From positions 313,001 through 377,000 of the forward strand of contig JACSYO010001874.1 of assembly GCA_016806645.1 (NCBI GenBank): DNA of 64,000 nt. Reading direction: 5' to 3'. The translations under genes and the position numbers were made by a program. Positions within the stretch are counted from its first letter, which is position 1, and the number at the start of each line of letters is the position of its first letter. Of the stretch, positions 56,859 through 64,000 are shown one piece after another. Below the pieces are notes generated by a model, which ran no database searches, was not told where the DNA came from, and saw only the letters and a program-made list of their open reading frames with translations. The stretch is from Ophiodon elongatus (Eukaryota > Chordata > Actinopteri > Perciformes > Hexagrammidae).

Positions 56859-57138
56859 CTGATTTGGTTGAACATTTGATTTGTTTTAGCTGATTCCAGT
56901 AATTGTAACTGTTTGCAAAACATAATTTAGCACAGACACCCTCCCCTTTAAGGGGATGTAGCATGTATGTAGAATGTAGAAAAGACAGTGACAGCAATAA
57001 CAAATCCAAGCTTCCAAGTATTCAAGCTGGTAATAATGTGTGTTACACGTGTGAGAGACTTAATCATGTATTGTTCACTGAAGTATCTCTGCATGAACAC
57101 ACATCATCATCCACGGGGTTTATAAGTTAGCCACCCAC

Positions 57139-57560
57139 CTGCTCATGCAGCCAGCACAGAGGCCATAAGGCAGGCCATTGACATCCAGCTTCACCAGCTC
57201 CCCTTTGTTCCTGAACTCCTTTAGGCAGAAGGCGCATTTATACAACTTGTGCAGCTGCAGCTGCCCGTTAGGGGATGAAGAGGCAGAACCGTTCCCTCCT
57301 CCTATCCCGCCATTCCCACCGCCTACTCCAGCTCCTCCGAGTGTAGAGCCAGCGGAGAGCTTCTGCATGTGGAAGGTGCCGTGGATCTTCAGCTCCAGGG
57401 TGGAGGTGACGGTCTGCATGCAGACGACGCAGCGGAAGCCGGTGAGGGAGTTGCGGAGGTCAGGGTGCATCTGGCAATGTTCTATAAACTCCTCCTCACT
57501 CTGCAGGGGCATCTTACAGATTCGACAGGTACCCGTGTCCAGGCTCTTACTGTGGGTCAC
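57139..57560 (-). CDS. znf423: znf423 coding exon 13: end of a finger, two fingers and an atypical Cys-rich finger
   Basis: Begins VTHSKSLDTGTCRICKMPLQ and continues with EEFIEHCQMH, FRCVVCMQTVTSTLELKIH, then a fish-expanded linker rich in Gly (AGVGGGNGGIGGGNGS). An atypical finger follows, YKCAFCLKEFRNKGELVKL then DVNGLPYGLCAGCMSR, which uses C-terminal cysteines in place of the histidine pair, as in mammalian ZNF423 and ZNF521. The acceptor ctctctgcag ends at 57561; the donor gtgggtgg begins at 57138 in phase 2. Confidence 0.95.
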
Positions 57561-58001
57561 CTGCAGAGAGGGAATACACACAGAAAGTATGAACATAATG
57601 ATGCAAAATGTAGTGAGTGATCTTTTATCAAAGCATAGAAGCATAAAGAAACATACACGGTTGTTATAATAACTGACTGTGGCGGCATTACACAATACAT
57701 TTGTTTTTGACTATTTCGTTCCTGTAGTGTGGTGCAGCACAAATTGCCTCTCTTAGGACAGTTTAACATTCTAAATTCAAAGCAGCCAAAGAAGCTTCCG
57801 GATCAAAAGACGGATAGAAAGCAACAAAAAAGTAATACAAGAGAAAAACAAAAAAAGACGGCTGTGTTTTTATACCTATGAGGGTATCCACTGACTCTAC
57901 TTGTTCCCTACATGTAAACCTCCAAATTACACGCTGAAACATAGAGACCTCAAAAGACATGCACATAGCCATATACACATATACAGGCCTGAGAGCAGCA
58001 C

Positions 58002-58186
58002 CTTGTGTTCAGTGAGGGTTAGCAGAGAGGGGAAGCGCTCGCCACATATCGGACACATGTAGTGTTTGGCAGGGCCGCGATGCGTCTGAGCGTGCTCACG
58101 AAGCCCGTTCTCAGAGAAGAACGTTCTGGAGCACACATTGCACTTGTGGTTCCCCTTGATGAAGTCTGCCTTCTTCTTTCGAGAAC
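58002..58186 (-). CDS. znf423: znf423 coding exon 12: basic linker and two fingers
   Basis: Reads CSRKKKADFIKGNHKCNVCS and on through RTFFSENGLREH and MCPICGERFPSLLTLTEH. The second finger is completed by exon 13. The Cys shared with exon 11 stands where human ZNF423 has Gly. The acceptor cccacaccag ends at 58187; a CAT trinucleotide run sits just upstream of it in the intron. The donor gtgctgct at 58001 is a weaker donor, but phase 0 joining to VTHSKSLDTG reproduces the mammalian protein. Confidence 0.93.
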
Positions 58187-58314
58187 CTGGTGTGGGAAAT
58201 TACTTTCATCATCATCATCATCATCATACAACGCATACAGAGAGACATATTTTATGTCCTGTAATAAACTGTAAAAATAATTAAAAAGGCTATAAAAAAG
58301 AAATCAAATCTTAC

Positions 58315-58908
58315 AAGCGTCATCATCTCCTGGTCTGATGTTGTGGTCCCGCAGTCGGTGGTTCTGCAGAAGCGACTCCATGGTGTAGGCTGCCCCGCAG
58401 ATATCACAGGCATACATGGGCTCTGAATTGTCCAGCTCCTCCTCACCTCCGCTTGCCTCGTGGCTGTTGATTGTGTCTCCTCCCTGGCCGGCTCCTCCTC
58501 CCGCGACTGAGTTCTTCAGCAGCATGTTCTGCAGGTCGGCTTGTTCGGCCGCCGCCACTGTTGCTCTTTCAACGCCTACTGCACCTCCGTTGCCGCCGCC
58601 GCCACCACCACCACTTCCTCCCCCTCCTCCTCCTCCTCCTCCTCCTCGCTTGGAGGTCTGCGCCAGCCCGTTGGGCGTCCCGTTTTGACTCGAGCCACTC
58701 CCCGTGCCACCCCCATTGCCAGTGATGCTGCCCCCATCGAAGATGCAGTGCTTCTCCCTCAGGTGTCTCTCCAGCAGCGACATGGCTTGGAAAGCTTTGC
58801 CGCAGAAGCGACACGTGAACTTCTTGCTGTGTGTGGTGATGTGGCATTGGAGCTCCACCTCTGTTCCGAATGTCTCCCCACAGAAGATGCACTTCCGGGG
58901 CTTGAGTC
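58315..58908 (-). CDS. znf423: znf423 coding exon 11: three fingers around a long polyglycine linker
   Basis: Starts GLKPRKCIFCGETFGTEVEL and encodes three fingers: RKCIFCGETF...H, FTCRFCGKAFQAMSLLERH and YACDICGAAYTMESLLQNH. Between the second and third is about 100 residues of low-complexity linker with runs of ten and seven glycines separated by Ser. The short motif ADLQNMLLKN is conserved with human (ADLQGMLLKN). The segment NSHEASGGEEELDNSEPMY also corresponds to human. The acceptor ctgtctcacag ends at 58909. The donor gtaagat at 58314 is in phase 1. The antisense Pro and Leu runs over this exon are shadows. Confidence 0.95.
58582..58648. repeat. Coding trinucleotide repeat (polyglycine) in exon 11
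   Basis: On the minus strand GGA, GGT and GGC codons give ten glycines, a serine and seven glycines. The GGA part is a nearly pure run, so it is probably length-variable between individuals. Confidence 0.93.
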
Positions 58909-59052
58909 CTGTGAGACAGAAGTTGGTTCAAGATATGCAGATTCAAGCCCAATCTACCTTACAAGAATTCTGTCACGTATTTTTGGGGGTTGGTTTTCGA
59001 ATGTAAATGTTTTGCTTGACTTTATTACATTTTCTTCCATTTTATTATCACT

Positions 59053-59108
59053 ACTATCTGGAAACAAGCATAATGATCTAAGGATCATTATGCTTGTTTC
59101 CAGATAGT
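59053..59108. other. Perfect 26-bp inverted repeat, 4-base loop, inside a short znf423 intron
   Basis: Arms 59053-59078 and 59083-59108 are exactly complementary, separated by TAAG. The left arm begins ACTATCTGGAAACAAGC and the right arm ends in its complement. It lies in the 256-base intron between exons 10 and 11, about 55 bases from the exon 10 donor. Neither flank continues the match. It could be a fold-back duplication, a hairpin with a role in splicing or RNA processing, or an assembly or library artefact. Confidence 0.95.
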
Positions 59109-59164
59109 CGGGTCTACTTTTCTAATGAAACTTAGCGCATCATACCAGGGAAGATGTACATTAC

Positions 59165-59315
59165 CTGCTCCGAGCCCCCCTGGGAGGCCTGACCTCTGGC
59201 CCAGGTGGTTATGCTTAACATGGATCTGAAGATCAGACTCCTTCCTGAAGTCCCAGGCACAGGCTGTGCAGCGAAACAGCTTCTTCTCATTGCTATGCTT
59301 CACTGCCAAATGCAC
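59165..59315 (-). CDS. znf423: znf423 coding exon 10: end of one finger and one full finger
   Basis: Begins VHLAVKHSNEKKLFRC, completing the split finger, then encodes FRCTACAWDFRKESDLQIH, followed by a fish-specific linker GQRSGLPGGLGAG. The acceptor tctgccatttag ends at 59316. The donor gtaatgt begins at 59164 in phase 1. The downstream intron contains a perfect inverted repeat, listed separately. Confidence 0.94.
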
Positions 59316-59468
59316 CTAAATGGCAGAAAGTGGAAAAAAAGAAGCGATCCAAGTTGGTGAATTTCAATGGTTGTTCCACTAATGTATTAAATTCTAAAAA
59401 CACATGCGCTGATGTGAATATAAAGGAAAATAAGTAAGACCCAAAAGGAAGGCAGACGTTTAATTCAC

Positions 59469-60008
59469 CTGTATGGAGACCTTGGAGTCAAAGACCTCCT
59501 GGCAGAGAGTGCAGTGGTACAGGACAAACGTGTGCATGTCTAGCAGGTGTTTCTGCAGGTCATCTACTGAGGAGAACTGCTTATCGCAGCTCTCACACAC
59601 ATACTGGGTCGACGTGGTGGTGTAGTGCACTGTCAGGTGTTGAAGCAACGCCTCCTGGGATTCAAAGTCCTCCTTGTTGCACTGGGGGCAGGACTGGCGC
59701 CTAAGCAGCATCTCCAGGTGTGACTTTAGGTGGGCCTGGAAACCCTCAAAGCTGGAAAATCGCAGGTCACACTGGTTGCACGGGTAGTCTCCATTGCTCC
59801 CCATGGAGGGGGTGGAGTCCCCTCCCAGTCTGTGGCGTTTCGGGGAGGAGATTTCTATGTCAGAGGAGGCGGGGCTTAGGTCGGCTACCTTTGCCTGCCG
59901 TTTGTTGTTAGCCAACGGGATGTTCTTGTGGTTCTCCTTTATGTGCTTGGTGAGCTTGAGGAGAGAGCCGAAGATAGGAGAATTGGTGCAGTAAGGGCAG
60001 GAGTACAC
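59469..60008 (-). CDS. znf423: znf423 coding exon 9: five zinc fingers
   Basis: A 540-base phase 0-0 exon. Fingers begin at YSCPYCTNSPIFGSLLKL, YPCNQCDLRFSSFEG, QSCPQCNKEDFESQEA, YVCESCDKQFSSVDDLQ and YHCTLCQEVFDSKVSIQ; the last is completed by exon 10. The linker SDIEISSPKRHRLGG matches the SSPKRQRL segment of human ZNF423, a probable nuclear-localisation-like basic patch. The third finger has one more residue between its second Cys and its Phe (NKED) than I recall in human ZNF423 (KED). The acceptor ccacctacag ends at 60009; the donor gtgaatta starts at 59468. Confidence 0.95.
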
Positions 60009-60293
60009 CTGTAGGTGGACAATAACTCTTAACTTTACTTTTTAAAGATTATTATACATTGACAAAAAACTGTTGTTTAGTTCTTGGAGACAAAAAGAGA
60101 ACATTGGAAAGGTACAGAGAGACATGGAGACAGGTATAGGCCATAAATTATAGTCATCATCATAACTTTTAATTATTATTTTCAGAAATAATGATAAAAT
60201 AATGATTGGTGATAGCTTTGACGTGTGCATGCAGGCCACCACCAATCTGATTGAAAGATCATTTCTGAAATATGAGTCTTGACTAATTCTCAC

Positions 60294-60475
60294 CTCCATG
60301 AAGGACTGCGAGGCAGACTGTAGTACAGGAGACTCCAGTTTGGCCACCGCTCCTCCAGATGCACATCCGCCACCTCCGATGGAGTTGCAGTGCGTTTGCT
60401 GAATGTGTTCCGTCAACGAAGACTCCGTCAAGAACCCCATGGAGCACTGGTTGCAGAAGAAGGCATGGTTCCCTT
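60294..60475 (-). CDS. znf423: znf423 coding exon 8: one finger and Gly-rich linker
   Basis: Reads EGNHAFFCNQCSMGFLTESS then LTEHIQQTHC, a finger nearly identical to human ZNF423. A fish-type insertion NSIGGGGCASGGAVAKLESP follows, then SQSFME. The acceptor is tcctcctttctag before 60475. The donor gtgagaat at 60293 is strong and in phase 0. Exon 9 continues with VYSCPYC exactly as in human (SFMEVYSCPYC). Confidence 0.94.
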
Positions 60476-60672
60476 CTAGAAAGGAGGAATTAAGTTTGTT
60501 TCCTTCAAATGGCATTATGATACAGTAGGGTAATGTACATATATATTCCATACAATGGCCAAATACTAACCAAGCTATATATTTCAACAACCTTTTGGAA
60601 ACAGTCCGGAAACAATACATTTTTAAGTCACTTCCCACTGTTTAGGAAGAGTAGCTTTCTCCAACAACACAC

Positions 60673-61053
60673 CTAATGTGGTGGACCCCGCCACAATTCC
60701 GCCAGGCAGGCAGTGCGACACTCGGATGTGCTCTTGCAGAGAGTTGATGTCTCCAAACATATCTGGGCAGTAGTTACAGTGGAATGCTGTGACATTAGTG
60801 AACTGCAGCAGGGGAAAAGCCGCCGCCGTCGTGCCTATGGGTCCTCCACTGCTGCGATGAGCTTTGCGCACATGTTCGTTGAGGTTGTAAAGCGTTGGCA
60901 GAGTGTCTAGGCAGAGATGGCATGTATGGCTCTGCTGCGGCTTATCTGCATGGATGGTCTTCAAATGGATCTCCAACACCGCCAGGCTGTGGAAGTCTCT
61001 CTTTGAGCAGTAAGGGCAAGAGTATGTCACTTTACTCCAGTTGGCCCCTCCCA
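60673..61053 (-). CDS. znf423: znf423 coding exon 7: three zinc fingers
   Basis: Starts V(GG)ANWSKVTYSCPYCSKRD, equivalent to human WTKVVYSCPYC. It encodes three fingers: SCPYCSKRDF...IH, HTCHLCLDTLPTLYNLNEH and FHCNYCPDMFGDINSLQEH. The first has the family's unusual four residues between second Cys and Phe. The linker RSSGGPIGTTAAAFPLLQF is longer than in mammals. The acceptor ctatctccacag ends at 61054. The donor gtgtgttg is at 60672 in phase 1, and the shared codon with exon 8 is Glu. Confidence 0.93.
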
Positions 61054-61190
61054 CTGTGGAGATAGGAAGACAAGCCTCTAAATTAGAAATGCACAGAGGT
61101 AGTCTGAACATTTAAACCAAGCGTCGGCCATCAAATCATAGATGTAACTGGACTGGCTGCTCTGTAGATAAGTGACTAACTGTACCGTAC

Positions 61191-61474
61191 CTCCACCTTG
61201 ATGACCCAGGCTTATCCCAATGTCGTCCACAGTTTCCGTGACTCTCCTACGGCCTCGTTCGATGACCTGGCTGGGCTTGAGGGTAGAGTCCGGCGTGGAG
61301 CCTCTCTCCAGGCTGGCACTAGAGTCTGGAGTGGCCGAGCTCATTGAGGCCACACTGCCCAGCGCAGGGTCAGGACTGGCAGCGCTGTGATTGGAGGAGT
61401 CAGGATGGCGATGGCTGTCTAGGTGGCAGTAGACATCCTCCACAGATGGGAATTGTTCCGAACAGACAGGACAT
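61191..61474 (-). CDS. znf423: znf423 coding exon 6: finger plus ZNF423-diagnostic Ser/Pro linker
   Basis: Completes KCPVCSEQFPSVEDVYCHLD then SHRHPDSSNHSAASPDP, and carries the linker ALGSVASMSSATPDSSAS and STPDSTLKP. That linker is essentially the human ZNF423 one and is absent from ZNF521, so it decides the paralogue. The following stretch SQVIERGRRRVTETVDDIG is longer than and unlike the human linker. The acceptor ccgcctccccag ends at 61475. The donor is gtacggt at 61190 in phase 1; a second GTAC-type GT six bases downstream would break the frame to exon 7. Confidence 0.92.
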
Positions 61475-61580
61475 CTGGGGAGGCGGAAGAAAAAGGCCGG
61501 TAAAATGCTAGTTACATACCATCATTGCACATTAATGAAAATCAGTGGTTTGACAGCTTCAAAAAGCAACTCTGTAGTAC

Positions 61581-61861
61581 TTGTGTTTGCGGTTGGCGTG
61601 CTGTGTTTCAATATGCGTGAGGAGAGAAGCCTCGTCGAGAAAGATCTCTGGACAGTGGATGCATTGCAAGTCGGCTCGGTCAGACAGCTGTGGGTGTCTG
61701 GTCAGGACGTGTTTCTCCAGCTCGTCCGTCTGGCTGAACGTCTCCTCGCAGTAATCACACATATACAGGTCCTGGTCCAGGTCACCATCTCCTCCGGATC
61801 CCTTCTTCCCTCCATCCCGCTCACTCCTCAGCGCAAGGTGCTCTCGGTTCTTGCGGTGAGC
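61581..61861 (-). CDS. znf423: znf423 coding exon 5: charged linker and two fingers
   Basis: Starts AHRKNREHLALRSERDGGKK, completing the preceding finger, then a Gly/Asp-rich linker. Two fingers follow: MCDYCEETFSQTDELEKH and LQCIHCPEIFLDEASLL. It ends at HANRKH with the donor gtactac at 61580 in phase 2. The acceptor ctctggcag lies just upstream of 61861. The donor lacks the usual purine at +3 followed by AGT, yet it is the only position that joins in frame to exon 6 and restores KHKCP as in human ZNF423. Confidence 0.9.
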
Positions 61862-62045
61862 CTGCCAGAGTCAGAGGGTAGTCAAGATTTAAAGAAGCAT
61901 GTGTTGTAAAACATTGTGTCAAAAGGTTTCATATGATGACAATAAGCTAGGGCCTCCTGTACAGGTTTAAAAGAAATCCTTCCTAATTTTTATGATTATC
62001 ATTTTGACAGTTATATTTACAGAAAATATCAAAACAGCTGTTTAC

Positions 62046-62121
62046 CTGCATGTGGCTCTGCAGGGATGAGGTGGAGGAGAAGCCACGCTTACACACACTG
62101 CACTTAAACGGCTTACTGGAG
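62046..62121 (-). CDS. znf423: znf423 coding exon 4: one zinc finger up to its last histidine
   Basis: A 76-base exon encoding SSSKPFKCSVCKRGFSSTSS then LQSHMQ. The second zinc-binding histidine comes from the first codons of exon 5 (Ala-His), so the intron cuts the finger. The acceptor is cacctccag before 62121 and the donor gtaaac starts at 62045, in phase 0. The first Ser codon is shared with exon 3. Confidence 0.93.
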
Positions 62122-62321
62122 CTGGAGGTGTGAATGATGATTTCAAAAACAAAAGAACAGTCACGAATCAGAAAAATTAAATATCTCGCAATTTTCAAGA
62201 TCTAAATAGGAAGAGTCAAATAAAACACTAGTATCAAGAGTAAAAAGTAAACAAAATGGACGTCAAATGAACATTTCCATCCACATTACGAGTTTATAAT
62301 AACAAGATCAGAAGCAATTAC

Positions 62322-62403
62322 CTGTGTGTCTTCAGATGGATCTTCAGGTGATCAGAGCGAGAGAACGCAGCTTCACACTCCTGACAGCTATACTTCTTGT
62401 CAC
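62322..62403 (-). CDS. znf423: znf423 coding exon 3: one zinc finger
   Basis: An 82-base exon encoding GDKKYSCQECEAAFSRSD followed by HLKIHLKTH, a complete C2H2 finger nearly identical to the mammalian one. The acceptor is attatacag just before 62403 and the donor gtaattg begins at 62321. It enters in phase 1 and leaves in phase 2. The exon is too short to stand out as an open frame, but splice signals and protein match agree. Confidence 0.93.
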
Positions 62404-62660
62404 CTGTATAATTAGCATATTTATGAGAGGTGATTTAATCAGAAAAAAAACTATGTATTGTAGACCCCCAAACACTGACAGAACAAATGTGTTGCCACTC
62501 AGTGAAAATCTCCAAACTCAAGTGTGATTCTGGTGTTTTCCCTTATTTTATTCTTGAATAACTACAAAATCCACGTTCATCAAATGAATGGGGATCTGCA
62601 ACCCATTTGGTCTTCATATGCCAATGTGTCCTTAGCAGGCCTGGAGGACTTATTATCTAC

Positions 62661-62785
62661 CTGTGTGGAGTTTGACATGGCGGTCTCTGCTCCTCTTGTG
62701 CTTAAACAGACGGCTGCAGAAGGTACACTTGAAAGGCAGCTTGTCGCTGTGGATCTGCTCGTGGCGCTTCAGGTAGCTCAGGCGG
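62661..62785 (-). CDS. znf423: znf423 coding exon 2: rest of one finger plus one full finger
   Basis: The acceptor ttctcctcag is at 62795-62786 and the donor gtagat starts at 62660. The exon completes the split finger (SRLSYLKRHEQIH) and encodes the next one, FKCTFCSRLFKHKRSRD to HVKLH. The junction with exon 1 forms a Ser codon where I recall Ile in human ZNF423 and Ser in ZNF521. The exon ends in phase 1 in the TG(E/D)KP-type linker. The splice-site pair and family match make the boundaries secure. Confidence 0.94.
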
Positions 62786-63409
62786 CTGAGGAGAAGGAAT
62801 AGGAGATGGACGGTGAACAGACATTCACAAAGACTCACAACACTAATTAATAACCTTTCATTTACGAAGTGATTTTTTTATTAAATGAAAACTTCCATAC
62901 CACAATACATTTAAGTAGTAAGAAAAAATAAATAAAAAATGATCCAAAAGATTAACGTGACTGCTGTTTAGTGCTGCTTGGACTCATCATTCCCTAATAA
63001 TTATGACCTGGTCATAGTTAGTATCAAAATCTCTGCATACATCTAATCAGCAATAATAAAAGAAACAGAATAGAGAGGACAGCTCGGTATAAGAAGTGAT
63101 GCAGAGGATCATAATGATGACTTTATGGTGTGTGTGACAGCTGTTCTTAAAGTGGGTCTTAGCTCGTCCCTGGAGATGTATGTGAGAAATGTATTCACCT
63201 CATTCCTTTCACTGTTTGCCTTAGTGCGCCATGTTACCATGGCAATATTGAGAATACGGTTTATTCATGTACACATTGATATTCAGCATATGAGGAGGCA
63301 GCTGAACAACCAAGTACGATATTAGTGCCATAGTCTACGACGCGCCGCATGCACCGAGACGGAACCGGCAGCATCTTGGGGGGGGGCAAACAAAAGTGAG
63401 TTTTTATAC

Positions 63410-63587
63410 CTGAAGGACTTGTCACAGAACTGGCAGGGGTACGGCAGACCGGCGCCTCCTTCCTCCTCGCCGCCAGTGGCCATGCCGAGGTCACAGCAGC
63501 CATCGGGCATCTGTGAGGGCGATGCCACGTCTTTACTGGAGGGCGAGGAAGGCACCCAGGACAGCCCTGCTGGGTCATCATCACCGT
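63410..63587 (-). CDS. znf423: znf423 coding exon 1 of 17 visible: acidic/serine linker and first half of a finger
   Basis: The acceptor is a pyrimidine-rich tract ending in CAG at 63588; the donor GT is at 63409. The exon opens with the second base of an Asp codon and reads DGDDDPAGLSWVPSSPSS, then KDVASPSQMPDG, close to the human ZNF423 linker. It ends within a zinc finger after YPCQFCDKSF, in phase 2. The acidic GGEEEGG stretch is also in the human protein. The upstream exon that completes the first codon and carries the preceding finger is not found up to base 64000, so at least one more exon lies outside the window. Confidence 0.93.
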
Positions 63588-64000
63588 CTGACAGAAAGGG
63601 AAACAGACACGGGATGTTTAAAAAAAAAAAAAAGAAGGAAAAAAATAGCAAGAAAACACACCTATACACACACATTTTGTACACAGCTGCAGGATCTCTA
63701 AAGAAATAATAATAAAAAAAAGAGATAGGCGTGCGCAGACAGAAAAAAAGTGGGGGTAAAACAGGGAGCATTAGAATGATTAAGAAGAAGTTACATCTTT
63801 CTTGGAAGGCGGAAGGCGGTAGAGGCAGCCGGTGGGAGTTCAAATGAGAAAAAGGGAACATAAACTAAAAAATAAACACATTTATCCTGGTTACACACAC
63901 ACACACATATATACAGAGAGAAAATGAGGATGGCAGAGATAAAGAGAGAGAATGAAACAGAAGAGCGAGACACACTCCGGCAGCAGCAACATCTAAATAG
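63588..64000 (-). other. znf423 intron upstream of visible exon 1
   Basis: No further znf423 exon is seen here. It contains A-rich tracts on the plus strand (63619-63650 and 63700-63722), which are T-rich in the transcript and supply the polypyrimidine tract for the first visible exon, plus a short CA run at 63893-63907. Confidence 0.7.

Noticed and set aside
57178..57669. Plus-strand open frame of 163 codons over exon 13
   Set aside because: It is antisense to a conserved znf423 coding exon, whose composition keeps the opposite frame open.
59079..59082. Interpreting the 26-bp inverted repeat as a microRNA precursor
   Set aside because: A 4-base loop and perfect stem with no extension make a poor canonical precursor; without small-RNA data I leave it as a hairpin.
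58541..59107. Plus-strand open frames with Pro, Thr or Ser runs over exon 11
   Set aside because: Antisense shadow of the polyglycine repeat and fingers.
63322..63861. Upstream extension of exon 1 as a long continuous coding exon
   Set aside because: Upstream of 63588 the frame is Phe/Leu-rich from T-rich intron sequence, and a good acceptor lies exactly where protein similarity begins.

Overview
The window is animal, almost certainly ray-finned fish, DNA. It holds most of one split gene on the minus strand: the orthologue of ZNF423 (also called OAZ, Ebfaz or Zfp423), a nuclear protein with about thirty C2H2 zinc fingers. It partners EBF and SMAD proteins and retinoic-acid receptors, and is linked to neural development, adipocyte commitment and ciliopathy. 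ZNF423 rather than its paralogue ZNF521 is indicated by paralogue-specific linker words ([43 protein letters not shown]). A fish is inferred from nearly mammalian fingers joined by enlarged glycine-rich linkers, very short introns, an extreme density of CA/GT and GA/CT microsatellites, and dispersed repeats that look teleost. I cannot name the species; a percomorph is a guess.

Layout, following transcription from right to left. The gene's 5' end and first coding exons lie beyond base 64000. Fourteen coding exons are packed into 63587-56645, separated by introns of only 106-624 bases. A 1.6 kb intron leads to exon 15 (55024-54940). A 50.4 kb intron (54939-4554) then fills most of the window. 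Exon 16 (4553-4422), a 2.6 kb intron and exon 17 (1796-1681) follow. The final short exon with the stop codon lies beyond base 1. All 17 exons join in frame through GT-AG sites and give about 1,342 codons without a stop.

The large intron contains no second gene that I can support. It holds about fifty microsatellites, several minisatellites and inverted repeats, a few dispersed repeats including two LINE-like 3' tails, and non-repetitive blocks that could be conserved regulatory elements. The many open frames with His-Thr, Cys-Val, Ser-Leu or Arg-Glu runs are translations of microsatellites, not genes.

The strongest observation is that, from what I remember of the mammalian gene, exons 1-14 here match one giant mammalian exon, so the fish copy would be cut by thirteen extra introns. 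One of these short introns contains a perfect 26-bp inverted repeat with a 4-base loop. Both terminal exons in the window have donor sites a few tens of bases or less from very long repeats: CA-type RNA after exon 16, and UCUG/UG-type RNA after exon 17. I found no bacterial or viral system, no CRISPR array and no RNA gene.
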